DNA of 64,000 nucleotides. Origin: UBA4416 sp048498515 (GTDB lineage: Bacteria; Bacteroidota; Bacteroidia; B-17B0; Aurantibacillaceae). How positions within the stretch are numbered: the first letter of the stretch is position 1; every line of letters begins with the position of its first letter. The DNA lies in NCBI GenBank assembly GCA_048498515.1, contig JBEHXV010000011.1, positions 72,994 through 136,993 of the forward strand, read 5' to 3'. The notes beneath the pieces are model-generated. The model had not been told where the DNA came from and did not search any database. It saw only the letters and a program-made list of their open reading frames with translations. The position numbers were made by a program, and so were the translations under genes. Shown in pieces: positions 19,824 to 28,301 of this stretch.

Positions 19824-22187
19824 TTAAAAATTTAGAATTAACCTTGTACTAAAACAGTATGGGAATCGTTTTAAATTATCCAGGTCGTAACCATTAAAAA
19901 GATCGCCCACGATGTATTTTTCAATTTGATTTTCCCAGAAAAGGGATCTATATACTTTTACATTTGCCTTCACTATAAAACCAGGGTAAAATGTTCCGTT
20001 CACTTTATAGGCCGATTTTCCGGCAACAGTAAGCGAGGAGCCATTTTTAAAAGCATAGCCCGCGTCGAGCACCGCGAAGAAAATATTATTATTCAGCGTA
20101 TCGCTTAGCGTATTATTGAACCAGGAAACATTAAGGCCTGTTTTAAAGCCTCCTTTAAATTTAACCTGGTGGTTATATGACACATTTTGAAAATTGATCT
20201 GCTGAGTATCTGTATTGACGATGTAATAGCTGTACAAGGCATCGAACTGAAAAGATACTTTCCGGGTTTTAGGCGCAAATGTAACAACAGCGGTACTTAT
20301 GGAGTTTTTGTTGGTGATGCTGTAATCCTTCGAGGTCAGGGTTCTTAATAGCGGCGTATAACTTAACCTTACCATTAAACCTTTTTTTATCTTGTAGCTC
20401 AGGGTATTATTTATGCTATAAAACCGGTTCTTATAATTCATCAGCTGCAGCAAATTATCTTCTTCGTAGCGCAGCATGGCTGTATAGCGCAACTTTTGTG
20501 TTAGTGGCTGGTCAAGCTTTACTTCATACCTCATGTTGTCCGACCGCATAAACCCCACTCCAAAGCTCTTAAAGAAAGGGTCGATGTAACGGAATGAAAA
20601 GCCAAGGCTTGTTTTGGTAAGCGGTATTTTAGTAGTGAGCTTCGCCAACAAAGCATAGGACCGGTAATTTGAAAAAATTTCCTTTACAGAGTTTCTGATA
20701 ACGTCATAGCTCAACTCTTCGTCCTTTAACGATGATTTACCGAGTATTAAATCGGCTACCGTGTTTTTAGAAAGCTTATACCTTGCATCGGCTTCCAATA
20801 CCACATTACTTTCTTTTCCAATAAACGAAGGTGTTTCGGCAGATGAACTCGCATAGGACGCCTGGCCTTTGCCAAGCATAAAACCAACAAACAGGTGATT
20901 CCCTTCTTTGGTTCCCGCTCCCAGTTTTACGGCCAGTATTTTTCGGCCGGCGGCAACATTATTAAAATCAAAATAGTTGTAGGAGTTCCTTACGTTTTGT
21001 AAAAAACCATCGATATTTTTAGGCGAGTACAACAATGTGCTCACCGTTGTGCCATAGGTAAAGGCAAAATAAAAATTGTTCTTGCCATATTCCATATTAA
21101 TGCCCCGAACCGGAATATTATTGGCCAGGAATGTGGAATGGTTTGGATAGCACAGGCCAACCTCAAAGCGTTTGATGCCGCTTAAAAAATTCTGAATTTT
21201 ATTAAAGTAAGGAACCTTATTGGCGTAGGCCAAATAATTTCCGTTGAGCAATGTCTCTATCTCATTTATTTTGCGCTGTGTTTTTTTAATGGAATCGTTT
21301 ATCAGGTCGTATTTATCTTTATACTGCGCATAGGCATCTTTTACAGAATCGGCCTTGTATTTATAATAAGCGGCCTTTTGACGAAGAGAATCGTTTTTTG
21401 TGATGCCGCTGGTATCCGGCATGGAGTAGTTTCCGGCAATGCCCGTTGTATCAGGAAGATCAATTTGGGGTTGAGATGGTTTGGTAAGCGCCGGTTTATC
21501 AACAGGCCATTTATCGGGGCTCAACGACGACAAGTAATCGGCATAGGCCATTTTTTGAACTAAATCCTGTTTCTCTGTATTTAAGCTCCCAAGCTGGTTC
21601 TTATACCCATCTATATTAGTATTAAGTTTCGAGTTAAGCTGATCTTTATACCGGCCGGCATCGTAGCTGATCCTGAAATAATTGTTTAAACCGATCAGGT
21701 TTTTTTGCGACGAATAAAAATAGGTCACTTCCAAAGGAATGTTCAGTACATTTAAAGACACCTGCCCTTCGGTTTTAAAGGCTGAAGAAGGCGCTGTTGT
21801 ATTTACGGTATAAGGTAAAAAGCCATAATCATAACCCATGGAGATGCTGCCTGCCGGAACAATACTTTTTAATTGGGAAAGGCTGAAGTTCTTTTTAACC
21901 GATTGCTCAGCTTTAGACTTTAATTTAGTTTTATCCTTTATAGTTGACAGGTCGCTTGTTGGCTTTCCCGAAACAATAGGAGGCAGGTCAACTTTCGGCT
22001 TAGGAAAAGCGTTACCAGTAATTCTTGTATTTGTATCCTTAAAATTCAATGTATCGTCTTTAAATTCTGTTAATGGTACCTCAGGTATTTGTGCCTGGTC
22101 TTGTACAGTGTACTTCTTTTTTAAAGTATCTGTTTGTCCTTTCATTACAAAACTGTAACACAGTAATAAAAGAAAAACAGGTTTCAT
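19824..22187 (-). CDS. Outer-membrane beta-barrel-like protein with coiled-coil insert (787 aa)
   Basis: The ATG at 22187 gives MKPVFLLLLCYSFVMKGQTD, a good signal peptide; the upstream TTG reading would spoil it. Residues about 100-180 form a start of barrel-like strands (GSISMGYDYGFLPYTVN, NIPLEVTYFYSSQ). A charged coiled-coil-like section follows (about 190-320, repeated KDQLNSKLNTNIDGYKNQLG and YKYKADSVKDAYAQYKDKYD), then many alternating amphipathic strands to the end. The last residues RLILNF end in phenylalanine, the classic terminal signal for insertion of outer-membrane barrels. It is the first gene of the YD block, divergent from the gene at 22649. I infer an outer-membrane partner, possibly a pore or anchor, for the secreted giants; direct transport is unproven. 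Confidence 0.75.
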   Translation of the reverse strand: MKPVFLLLLCYSFVMKGQTDTLKKKYTVQDQAQIPEVPLTEFKDDTLNFKDTNTRITGNAFPKPKVDLPPIVSGKPTSDLSTIKDKTKLKSKAEQSVKKNFSLSQLKSIVPAGSISMGYDYGFLPYTVNTTAPSSAFKTEGQVSLNVLNIPLEVTYFYSSQKNLIGLNNYFRISYDAGRYKDQLNSKLNTNIDGYKNQLGSLNTEKQDLVQKMAYADYLSSLSPDKWPVDKPALTKPSQPQIDLPDTTGIAGNYSMPDTSGITKNDSLRQKAAYYKYKADSVKDAYAQYKDKYDLINDSIKKTQRKINEIETLLNGNYLAYANKVPYFNKIQNFLSGIKRFEVGLCYPNHSTFLANNIPVRGINMEYGKNNFYFAFTYGTTVSTLLYSPKNIDGFLQNVRNSYNYFDFNNVAAGRKILAVKLGAGTKEGNHLFVGFMLGKGQASYASSSAETPSFIGKESNVVLEADARYKLSKNTVADLILGKSSLKDEELSYDVIRNSVKEIFSNYRSYALLAKLTTKIPLTKTSLGFSFRYIDPFFKSFGVGFMRSDNMRYEVKLDQPLTQKLRYTAMLRYEEDNLLQLMNYKNRFYSINNTLSYKIKKGLMVRLSYTPLLRTLTSKDYSITNKNSISTAVVTFAPKTRKVSFQFDALYSYYIVNTDTQQINFQNVSYNHQVKFKGGFKTGLNVSWFNNTLSDTLNNNIFFAVLDAGYAFKNGSSLTVAGKSAYKVNGTFYPGFIVKANVKVYRSLFWENQIEKYIVGDLFNGYDLDNLKRFPYCFSTRLILNF

Positions 22188-22648
22188 GTTACATTCGTTA
22201 CAAATAATTACTTCTCTCAATCAGTTGCCTGGTGTAGCTTTCCGGCGATATTCAGACAACAGTTCAACGAGCATCAAAAACATAAACGATCGGCATTTTG
22301 ATTCGCTATTAGTAAACTTAAAGCAATTTTCAGCGAATGGAATCACAAAAAAATGGTTCAGGTATGGCCAACCATGGGCTACACGTAATTTTACTGATGA
22401 GTGTATGTAACTTTAGGCCTGACCTATCATGTAGATTTACTGGCGTAAATTTTACTCAAACAACGAAAAAAAGTGTTCGGTTGGCTTGATTTTAGGAACA
22501 TTCACGAAACAACGTACCCGGTTTGTAAAGATCAGCGATTTAATTTTCACACAATTTTCACAAAAAACTTACATATATAGTTATAAGTCGGTATCTGTGT
22601 TTATTGCCTGCCAAAGAGGGTCTAATTTTACCAAAAAAATTAAACCTC
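22188..22648. promoter_or_regulatory. Divergent intergenic region between the YD operon and a small secreted-protein gene
   Basis: This gap of about 460 bp separates the minus-strand YD operon from the plus-strand gene at 22649, so promoters for both must lie here. For the plus gene, TAATTTTA (22623-22630) with a TTG about 18 bases upstream resembles the Bacteroidota -7/-33 pair. For the operon, a TATGTTTTTG-like element is visible on the minus strand at about 22280-22290, but its match is poor. Open reading frames in the gap are short and look incidental. No terminator-like hairpin or RNA gene was recognised. Confidence 0.4.
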
Positions 22649-23182
22649 ATGAAAACATTTACAACCTGCGCATTAGTTATTTTAATAAATGCTCTTGCAC
22701 TAACAGCAACTGCTCAGAAAAAAATAAAAAGACAAAGCACCCTCGAAATTACCGGTGCCGCTTTACTAAACGACAAACGGATAAAGAACTACTCGGTGTC
22801 GGTTTACCTTGACGGAAGCAAAGTTGATTCCATGTTCTCTACAACTACAAAGCCCTTGTTCTTTACAGTGGTGTATAATAAAGTGTATACCTTACTGTTT
22901 CAGAAAGAAGGCTGCCAGGATAAAATGGTGATCTTTAACACCCATGTACCCAAGGGCATGAAAAACATGAAAGATGACACCTTTGATTTTGAGGTAGAAA
23001 TGTCGCAATGCCTTTTAAGAGAGAACCAGGAGATTGAAGATTACCCGGCTGCCGTATTGTTAATCAACAAATCATCAGAATCGTTGGAAACCAGCGAAGC
23101 CTACTATAAGCTCACACATAAAGAAACGGCAAACGAGGCTATGCTGGTAGAATTAAATGGAATAATGAATAAGGGAGATTAG
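22649..23182 (+). CDS. Secreted protein of unknown function (177 aa)
   Basis: The ATG at 22649 starts MKTFTTCALVILINALALTA with cleavage likely after TAQ; starting at 22604 would place charged residues ahead of the signal peptide. The mature part has a pattern common in Bacteroidota periplasmic proteins with a carboxypeptidase-regulatory-like beta fold: EITGAALLNDKRIKNYSVSV, then LDGSKVDSMF and KVYTLLFQKEGC. No enzyme motif. It stands alone between the divergent YD operon and the amidase gene, from which it is separated by about 145 bp. Its function is unknown. Confidence 0.75.
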   Translation: MKTFTTCALVILINALALTATAQKKIKRQSTLEITGAALLNDKRIKNYSVSVYLDGSKVDSMFSTTTKPLFFTVVYNKVYTLLFQKEGCQDKMVIFNTHVPKGMKNMKDDTFDFEVEMSQCLLRENQEIEDYPAAVLLINKSSESLETSEAYYKLTHKETANEAMLVELNGIMNKGD

Positions 23183-23327
23183 TAATTTTACTAAATTTTC
23201 GGAAATCATTACAAGCCCTATTGACTTTGATGGTTTAATGTTGTTAATTTGATTTAGCGGTACAAAAAAACTGTTCCCTTTCCACTTTGTCCCTTAAGTT
23301 TATTTAGCAATCTTAAACCCAGAGCCT

Positions 23328-23972
23328 ATGCCTGTAAAACAAAAGTTAGACATTAAAACCATTACCCAGGTTAAATTTCCTGAAAGCCAGTATTATAAAG
23401 AAGAACAAGTAAAAAAACAGATCGTCATCCATCATACCGTGAGTGGCCCCAATGCCACACGTGTATTCGAAGGATGGGCTTCAAATCCCGACAGGGTGGC
23501 CACTGCCTTTGTTATTGCCGGCGACGGTATTATTACACAGGGTTTTGGCAGTAAATATTGGGCGCATCATTTAGGTTTGAAAAAGGCCAATAATACAACC
23601 TTAAATAAGGCATCCATAGCCATTGAAGTATGCAACTGGGGCGGCCTCACCTTTAAGGACGGAAAATACTATTCGGCTTTTAACCGCGAAGTAGCGGCAA
23701 ACGAAGTGGTTGATTATGGAAAAAAATGGCGGGGCTATCGTTTTTTTCATAAATACACAGCGCCACAAATAGAATCGTTAAGGCAATTACTGGTATACCT
23801 GGCCGACAAATACACCATCACCAAAACATACAATGCCGATATGTGGGAGATCAGCAAAAATGCCTTAGCCGGTAAAAATGGCATTTACACGCACGTAAGC
23901 TACCGCGAAGATAAAAGCGACATGCACCCTCAACCCGAGCTTATTGCCATGCTTAAAGAACTCTCTTTATAA
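23328..23972 (+). CDS. N-acetylmuramoyl-L-alanine amidase (Amidase_2 family, 214 aa)
   Basis: The protein has the zinc-amidase layout: IVIHHT with His35 as first ligand, a central SIAIEVCNWGG strand in the place where the family has its glutamate, and a terminal THVSYREDKSDMHPQP in which His189, Lys196 and Asp198 keep the family's H-x6-K-x-D spacing. Such enzymes cut the bond between MurNAc and L-alanine of peptidoglycan. There is no signal peptide or membrane segment, unlike housekeeping amidases of this group. It is followed 39 bp later by a lipase-like gene, also without a leader. The pair could be phage-type lysis or contact-dependent effector enzymes, or may act on imported muropeptides; the sequence does not decide. 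Confidence 0.88.
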   Translation: MPVKQKLDIKTITQVKFPESQYYKEEQVKKQIVIHHTVSGPNATRVFEGWASNPDRVATAFVIAGDGIITQGFGSKYWAHHLGLKKANNTTLNKASIAIEVCNWGGLTFKDGKYYSAFNREVAANEVVDYGKKWRGYRFFHKYTAPQIESLRQLLVYLADKYTITKTYNADMWEISKNALAGKNGIYTHVSYREDKSDMHPQPELIAMLKELSL

Positions 23973-24011
23973 TCAAACCCTTATTTATTTTAACCCTCAA
24001 ACTTAAAAATT

Positions 24012-25502
24012 ATGCGTCAGGTTACATTAGTATTTGTTCATGGTTACAGCGTTACAAACATCGACACGTATGGCGAAATGCCACTCAGGCTCCGTAATGA
24101 AGGTGCCAAGCGCGGCATCGAAATAAAAATCGAGAACATTTTCCTCGGGCGTTACATCAGCTTTAACGATGATGTGAGATTGAATGATGTTTCAAAAGCA
24201 TTGGAAACAGCTGTTCAACAGCAAATAACACCGGGCAATAAAGACAATTCCCGCTATGTGTTCATTACCCATTCCACAGGCGGGCCGGTGGTGCGCAACT
24301 GGTGGGACCTTTATTATAAGAACAGTACCAAACAATGTCCCATGAGCCACCTTATTATGCTGGCCCCTGCCAATTTTGGCTCGGCCCTGGCACAATTGGG
24401 AAAAAGCAAATTAAGCCGCATTAAATCCTGGTTTGATGGCGTTGAACCCGGGCAAAATGTATTGAACTGGCTTGAGCTGGGAAGTGAAGAGGCCTGGAAA
24501 CTGAACACAGACTGGATAAAGAGCGACGGCAAGCAAATCTCCGAAAAAGGCATTTTTCCTTTTGTAATTATAGGACAGGATATTGACCGCAAGCTCTACG
24601 ATCATTTAAATTCCTATACCGGCGAGTTAGGCTCCGATGGTGTGGTACGTTCGGCAGCCGCTAATTTAAACGCTACTTACGTAAAACTCACCCAACCTGC
24701 ACCAAAATTAGTAAACGGAAAGCTGGTAACCGATAACCTTGCTATTTCAGAAGTAAAAAAAGCGCCTTTTGTACCTATGCGGATCGTTACTAAAAAATCG
24801 CATTCCAATAAAGACATGGGCATTATGAAGAGTGTACTAAAATCGGTGGATGATGCCAACAGTGCCGAAACCGTGAACGCTATTTTTGACTGCATGAATG
24901 TGAAAACATTAACCGATTACCAGAGCATTGCCACACAGTTCGATTCACAAACCAAAGACGTGCAGGCAAACTCCATCATTGAAAGAGAGAAAACCGTATT
25001 TGGAACTAAAAATTACATCCACGATCGTTTTTCGATGGTCATATTCAGGGTTACAGATAGCGAAGGATACCCGGTTACCAATTTTGACCTTTTGCTGACA
25101 GGTGGCGAAAAAAATGATCCGAATGCTTTGCCTGAAGGTTTTTTTGTGGACAGGCAATGCAACAGCCTCAACAAATGCACTATTACTTATTTCCTAAACT
25201 ACGACATCATGAATGGTACACCGGCTATAAAAGATGTAAGGCCGGCATCCAAAGGCATGGACAAACTGGGATTAATTATTAACCCAAGACCCGAGGAAGG
25301 ATTTATTCGTTACATCCCCTGCAAAATAAACACATCGCCCGATTTGTTCGACGCTGCATTAAACCCTAACAGTACAACACTTATTGACATTGTATTGCAA
25401 CGTGTGGTAAGTACCGAGGTGTTTCGCTTTGAAAGTACCGATGGTGTGACACCACCGAAAAAGGATTTTTCGAAAGTGAAACCCGGAACGGATATTGTTT
25501 AA
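24012..25502 (+). CDS. Lipase-like alpha/beta hydrolase with C-terminal extension (496 aa)
   Basis: The N-terminal 250 residues form an alpha/beta hydrolase: VTLVFVHGYS (oxyanion strand and HG motif), then VFITHSTGGPVVRNWW with Ser88 as nucleophile in a THSTGG elbow, and HLIMLAPANFGSALA as in PGAP1/LCAT-like lipases. The acid and histidine are not assigned with certainty. Residues about 330-480 are an added beta-rich domain (FSMVIFRVTDSEGYPVTNFD) not usual for simple lipases. There is no signal peptide. It probably forms an operon with the amidase 39 bp upstream. A cell-wall amidase beside a lipase without leaders recalls antibacterial effector pairs, but no immunity gene or secretion gene is seen nearby. 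Confidence 0.8.
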   Translation: MRQVTLVFVHGYSVTNIDTYGEMPLRLRNEGAKRGIEIKIENIFLGRYISFNDDVRLNDVSKALETAVQQQITPGNKDNSRYVFITHSTGGPVVRNWWDLYYKNSTKQCPMSHLIMLAPANFGSALAQLGKSKLSRIKSWFDGVEPGQNVLNWLELGSEEAWKLNTDWIKSDGKQISEKGIFPFVIIGQDIDRKLYDHLNSYTGELGSDGVVRSAAANLNATYVKLTQPAPKLVNGKLVTDNLAISEVKKAPFVPMRIVTKKSHSNKDMGIMKSVLKSVDDANSAETVNAIFDCMNVKTLTDYQSIATQFDSQTKDVQANSIIEREKTVFGTKNYIHDRFSMVIFRVTDSEGYPVTNFDLLLTGGEKNDPNALPEGFFVDRQCNSLNKCTITYFLNYDIMNGTPAIKDVRPASKGMDKLGLIINPRPEEGFIRYIPCKINTSPDLFDAALNPNSTTLIDIVLQRVVSTEVFRFESTDGVTPPKKDFSKVKPGTDIV

Positions 25503-25513
25503 ACATTGAAAAA

Positions 25514-25580
25514 GACCTGCCAGGCTTTTAAACAGGCCTTATATACGCCGGCAGGCCTGGTATAGGAATCCTTTTTTAAG
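25514..25580 (+). terminator. Possible imperfect terminator after the lipase-like gene
   Basis: CCTGCC (25516-25521) can pair with GGCAGG (25550-25555), with an inner AGGC/GCCT pairing, and a T-rich tract (CTTTTTT) follows at about 25571-25577. The stem is interrupted and the spacing to the T-tract is long, so this may be a decayed repeat and not a working terminator. Confidence 0.3.
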
Positions 25581-25666
25581 GTTTTTTCCTCCTTTATATA
25601 TGTCTTTTTATTCGTATCTTGTATGCGCTTAAAAATCCATTCCCGTTTACCAACAACTTCATTATT

Positions 25667-28168
25667 ATGAAACAATTTGTACTTATTGCCTTATGCTTTT
25701 TAGCATTTACTTCCGGTTTATTAGCCTCACCGTTCAACGGCCAGGTGCAGCAATTTAAACAACCCGATGGTAGCATGGTAGATGTGCGCCTTTATGGTAC
25801 CGAATTTTACATGCGTGCCGAAGGCCTGGATGATTATACCCTGGTACGCGATAAAAAAACAGGCTGGATCTGTTACGCAGATCTGTCGGCTGATAAAAAA
25901 CAACTGGTTTCCACCGGCATTAAATATATGGGTGTGGAAAATAATACAGCCAGCCTGCGCAACAACCTGCCCATGGCTAAGCACCTGGATGTTTCGGATG
26001 AGTCGAGGATAGCTGAAGTGAAGAAGAACCGTAAACTACTGGAAAATACCGGGAATAAGAATAACCTAAAAACAAACAGCATCGATCACAGGGTATCGGC
26101 AACACCCTCGGGTTTAATAAGCGGTACCGTTACTGGCTTATGCATTGTGGTTGATTTTTCCGACGAAGTAGGAACATTGCAAATGTCGGATTTTGATAAT
26201 TTTTGTAACAATTTGACCTATACGGGTTTTGGTAACAATGGCTCGCTGCGTAAATTTTATAAAGATATTTCGGGAGGCCTGCTCGATTACCAGAACGTGG
26301 TGTATGGCTATTATCGTGCTCCTTTAACCTTTGCGCAATACGATGCCATGCCTTATGCGCAGGGAGCACAACAAATACTCGGGCAGGCATTGAATTGGCT
26401 CGATTCACAGGGTTTTGATTTCTCTACGCTTTCCACTAATCCGGATGGCAGCATCATGGCCATTAATTTAATGTATACAGGAACCCCGCCTAACTGGGCA
26501 CAGGGTATGTGGCATCACAAAGGTAACTATACAGGTTTTTCGGCCGATGGGGTTACCTCCAACGATTACAATTGCTCACCGGCGGGCAGCCCTTTAAGGC
26601 TGGCGGTAGTGGCGCATGAGAACGGACACATGATTGGTAAATGGCCCGATACTTATAAATATGACAATACCACTGGTCCTGATGGCATTGGCGGTTTTGA
26701 CCTGATGTGCGATTATGGCAGCTATACCAATCCTACTATTCCCAATCCATTGTTCAGGAGCAATGCCGGCTGGGGCCGTGTGGTTGACGTGACTTATTAT
26801 AACGGCATCAACACGGATACAGCCAACTCCCGTACCTGCTACAAATACCGTAACCTGAATGATACGAACGAATTCTTTTTATTTGAGAACCGCATGAAAA
26901 CAGGCAGGAGCCTGTATATTCCTACACAGGGTTTAACCATATGGCACATTGACAGAAATGGCGACAACCAGAGCACGCACCACGAAGTGTGGCTTGAACA
27001 TGCCGATAATAATTACAACAGCGAAGCCAATGCTTGTTTTAAAAGCGGCCTTCATGCCGAGTACAGCTATTCCACTTCTCCGGGCTCCAATTATTACAAT
27101 GGCAACCAAAGTGGTTTAAGGATTTGGGACATTGGGCCAATTGCTACCAACATGACCTATAAATTAGGACTTGGATTCCCCGCGCCGAGTTTAAACCTGA
27201 CGTATGTGAGCCTTACTGCCGACAATAATGCCAACGGTTTCATTGAGCCAGCCGAATCGGCTGATATTAATGTTAACTCTTCTAATTTTGGCCAGGTAAG
27301 TTCTACTTCGGCCAGTATTACCTGTACCTCTATTGGTGTCAACTCCGCATCCGTAACCGTTAATAATCCGGTTGTTAATGTAGGTACCATCAACGTAAAC
27401 CAAACGGTTCCTGCCACATTTAATATAACTGTTGCCGCAGGAACACCAATTGGTACGGAAATAGAATTAAAATTCGATTTATCGGATGGTACTTTCTCAA
27501 CCTTTATTACAAAAAAAATAATTGTGGGCGTACAGGTTTTAATGAGCAACCAGGATGAAACCACCTGCAACGCAATATTCTATGATGCTTCGGGTCTAAA
27601 CAACTATAATGACAATACAGATTATGTGAAAACCATTTACCCGACCAGCGTTAATAATATGGTAAAAGCTGATTTCGTTGAATTTGACCTGGAAGATGAA
27701 CCATCCTGTTCATACGACTTTATGATGATTTTTGATGGCCCAAGTTCTTCTTCGCCTCTTATTGGCAACACAGTGTTTTGCGGCACAAACAATCCGGGAA
27801 CCATTACATCAACTCACCCTACCGGAGCTTTAACCTTTGCCTTCCATTCGGATGGCGGATTGACCATGAGCGGATGGAAAGCCATTATTTCCTGTATAAA
27901 TACGACCGGTATTAAAGCAAACAACCTGGCGCAATTCTCGGTATTCCCTAATCCATCAACAGGCTTATATTCTGTAAGGTTCAATAACATGATAAACGAA
28001 GGCAACTTAATAGTTACGGATGTAGTGGGTAAAGAAGTATATAATAGCGCCATTACTGCAAAAGAAAATGTAAGCCTTGATCTGTCGGCATTACCAAATG
28101 GCATGTATTTTTTAAGTATGCAAGTTGAGGGTGCAATTGTAACTAAAAAATTAATGCTGAATAAATAA
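25667..28168 (+). CDS. Secreted M6-family metalloprotease with CUB domain and T9SS type A sorting domain (833 aa)
   Basis: The ATG at 25667 begins MKQFVLIALCFLAFTSGLLA, a signal peptide; the 25619 start is less likely. The catalytic domain (about 125-500) has AHENGHMIGKWPDTY, an HExxH zinc site (His317, Glu318, His321), as in peptidase M6 (immune inhibitor A-like). After a beta-sandwich linker, a CUB domain (about 625-750) has SCSYDFMMIFDGPSSSS and FAFHSDGGLTMSGW. The last 75 residues, FSVFPNPSTGLYSVRF to LPNGMYFLSMQ and KKLMLNK, are a type A C-terminal sorting domain, so the protease is exported through T9SS and anchored or released at the surface. It faces topB, with a shared bidirectional hairpin between them. 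Confidence 0.9.
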   Translation: MKQFVLIALCFLAFTSGLLASPFNGQVQQFKQPDGSMVDVRLYGTEFYMRAEGLDDYTLVRDKKTGWICYADLSADKKQLVSTGIKYMGVENNTASLRNNLPMAKHLDVSDESRIAEVKKNRKLLENTGNKNNLKTNSIDHRVSATPSGLISGTVTGLCIVVDFSDEVGTLQMSDFDNFCNNLTYTGFGNNGSLRKFYKDISGGLLDYQNVVYGYYRAPLTFAQYDAMPYAQGAQQILGQALNWLDSQGFDFSTLSTNPDGSIMAINLMYTGTPPNWAQGMWHHKGNYTGFSADGVTSNDYNCSPAGSPLRLAVVAHENGHMIGKWPDTYKYDNTTGPDGIGGFDLMCDYGSYTNPTIPNPLFRSNAGWGRVVDVTYYNGINTDTANSRTCYKYRNLNDTNEFFLFENRMKTGRSLYIPTQGLTIWHIDRNGDNQSTHHEVWLEHADNNYNSEANACFKSGLHAEYSYSTSPGSNYYNGNQSGLRIWDIGPIATNMTYKLGLGFPAPSLNLTYVSLTADNNANGFIEPAESADINVNSSNFGQVSSTSASITCTSIGVNSASVTVNNPVVNVGTINVNQTVPATFNITVAAGTPIGTEIELKFDLSDGTFSTFITKKIIVGVQVLMSNQDETTCNAIFYDASGLNNYNDNTDYVKTIYPTSVNNMVKADFVEFDLEDEPSCSYDFMMIFDGPSSSSPLIGNTVFCGTNNPGTITSTHPTGALTFAFHSDGGLTMSGWKAIISCINTTGIKANNLAQFSVFPNPSTGLYSVRFNNMINEGNLIVTDVVGKEVYNSAITAKENVSLDLSALPNGMYFLSMQVEGAIVTKKLMLNK

Positions 28169-28171
28169 CAT

Positions 28172-28194
28172 TGTCACATCGAGCGGAGTCGAGA
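28172..28194. repeat. Single arm of a dispersed palindromic repeat
   Basis: The 23 bases begin TGTCACATCGAGCGGAGTC and match, with two or three differences, the two arms of the inverted repeat at 36618-36675. Here only one arm is present, just after the stop of the M6 protease gene. It belongs to the REP-like class of short intergenic repeats. Confidence 0.7.
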
Positions 28195-28251
28195 CGCTTA
28201 CTCATACTTGCCTCTAACAACACGTCGGACGAATTGAGAGATAAATACTAT

Positions 28252-28285
28252 AAAAGCCCGCCATGATAATTCATGGCGGGCTTTT
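28252..28285. terminator. Bidirectional intrinsic terminator between the M6 protease and topB
   Basis: Two perfect 15-base arms (AAAAGCCCGCCATGA at 28252-28266 and its complement at 28271-28285) enclose a TAAT loop. The GC-rich stem flanked by A- and T-runs can end transcription from both sides, which suits the convergent gene pair. Confidence 0.88.
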
Positions 28286-28301
28286 AGTTTCAAAAAAAAT
28301 A

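Noticed and set aside
22486..22812. Plus-strand open frame overlapping the start of the small secreted protein
   Set aside because: It overlaps in another frame the gene with a clear signal peptide and shows no start context or domain.
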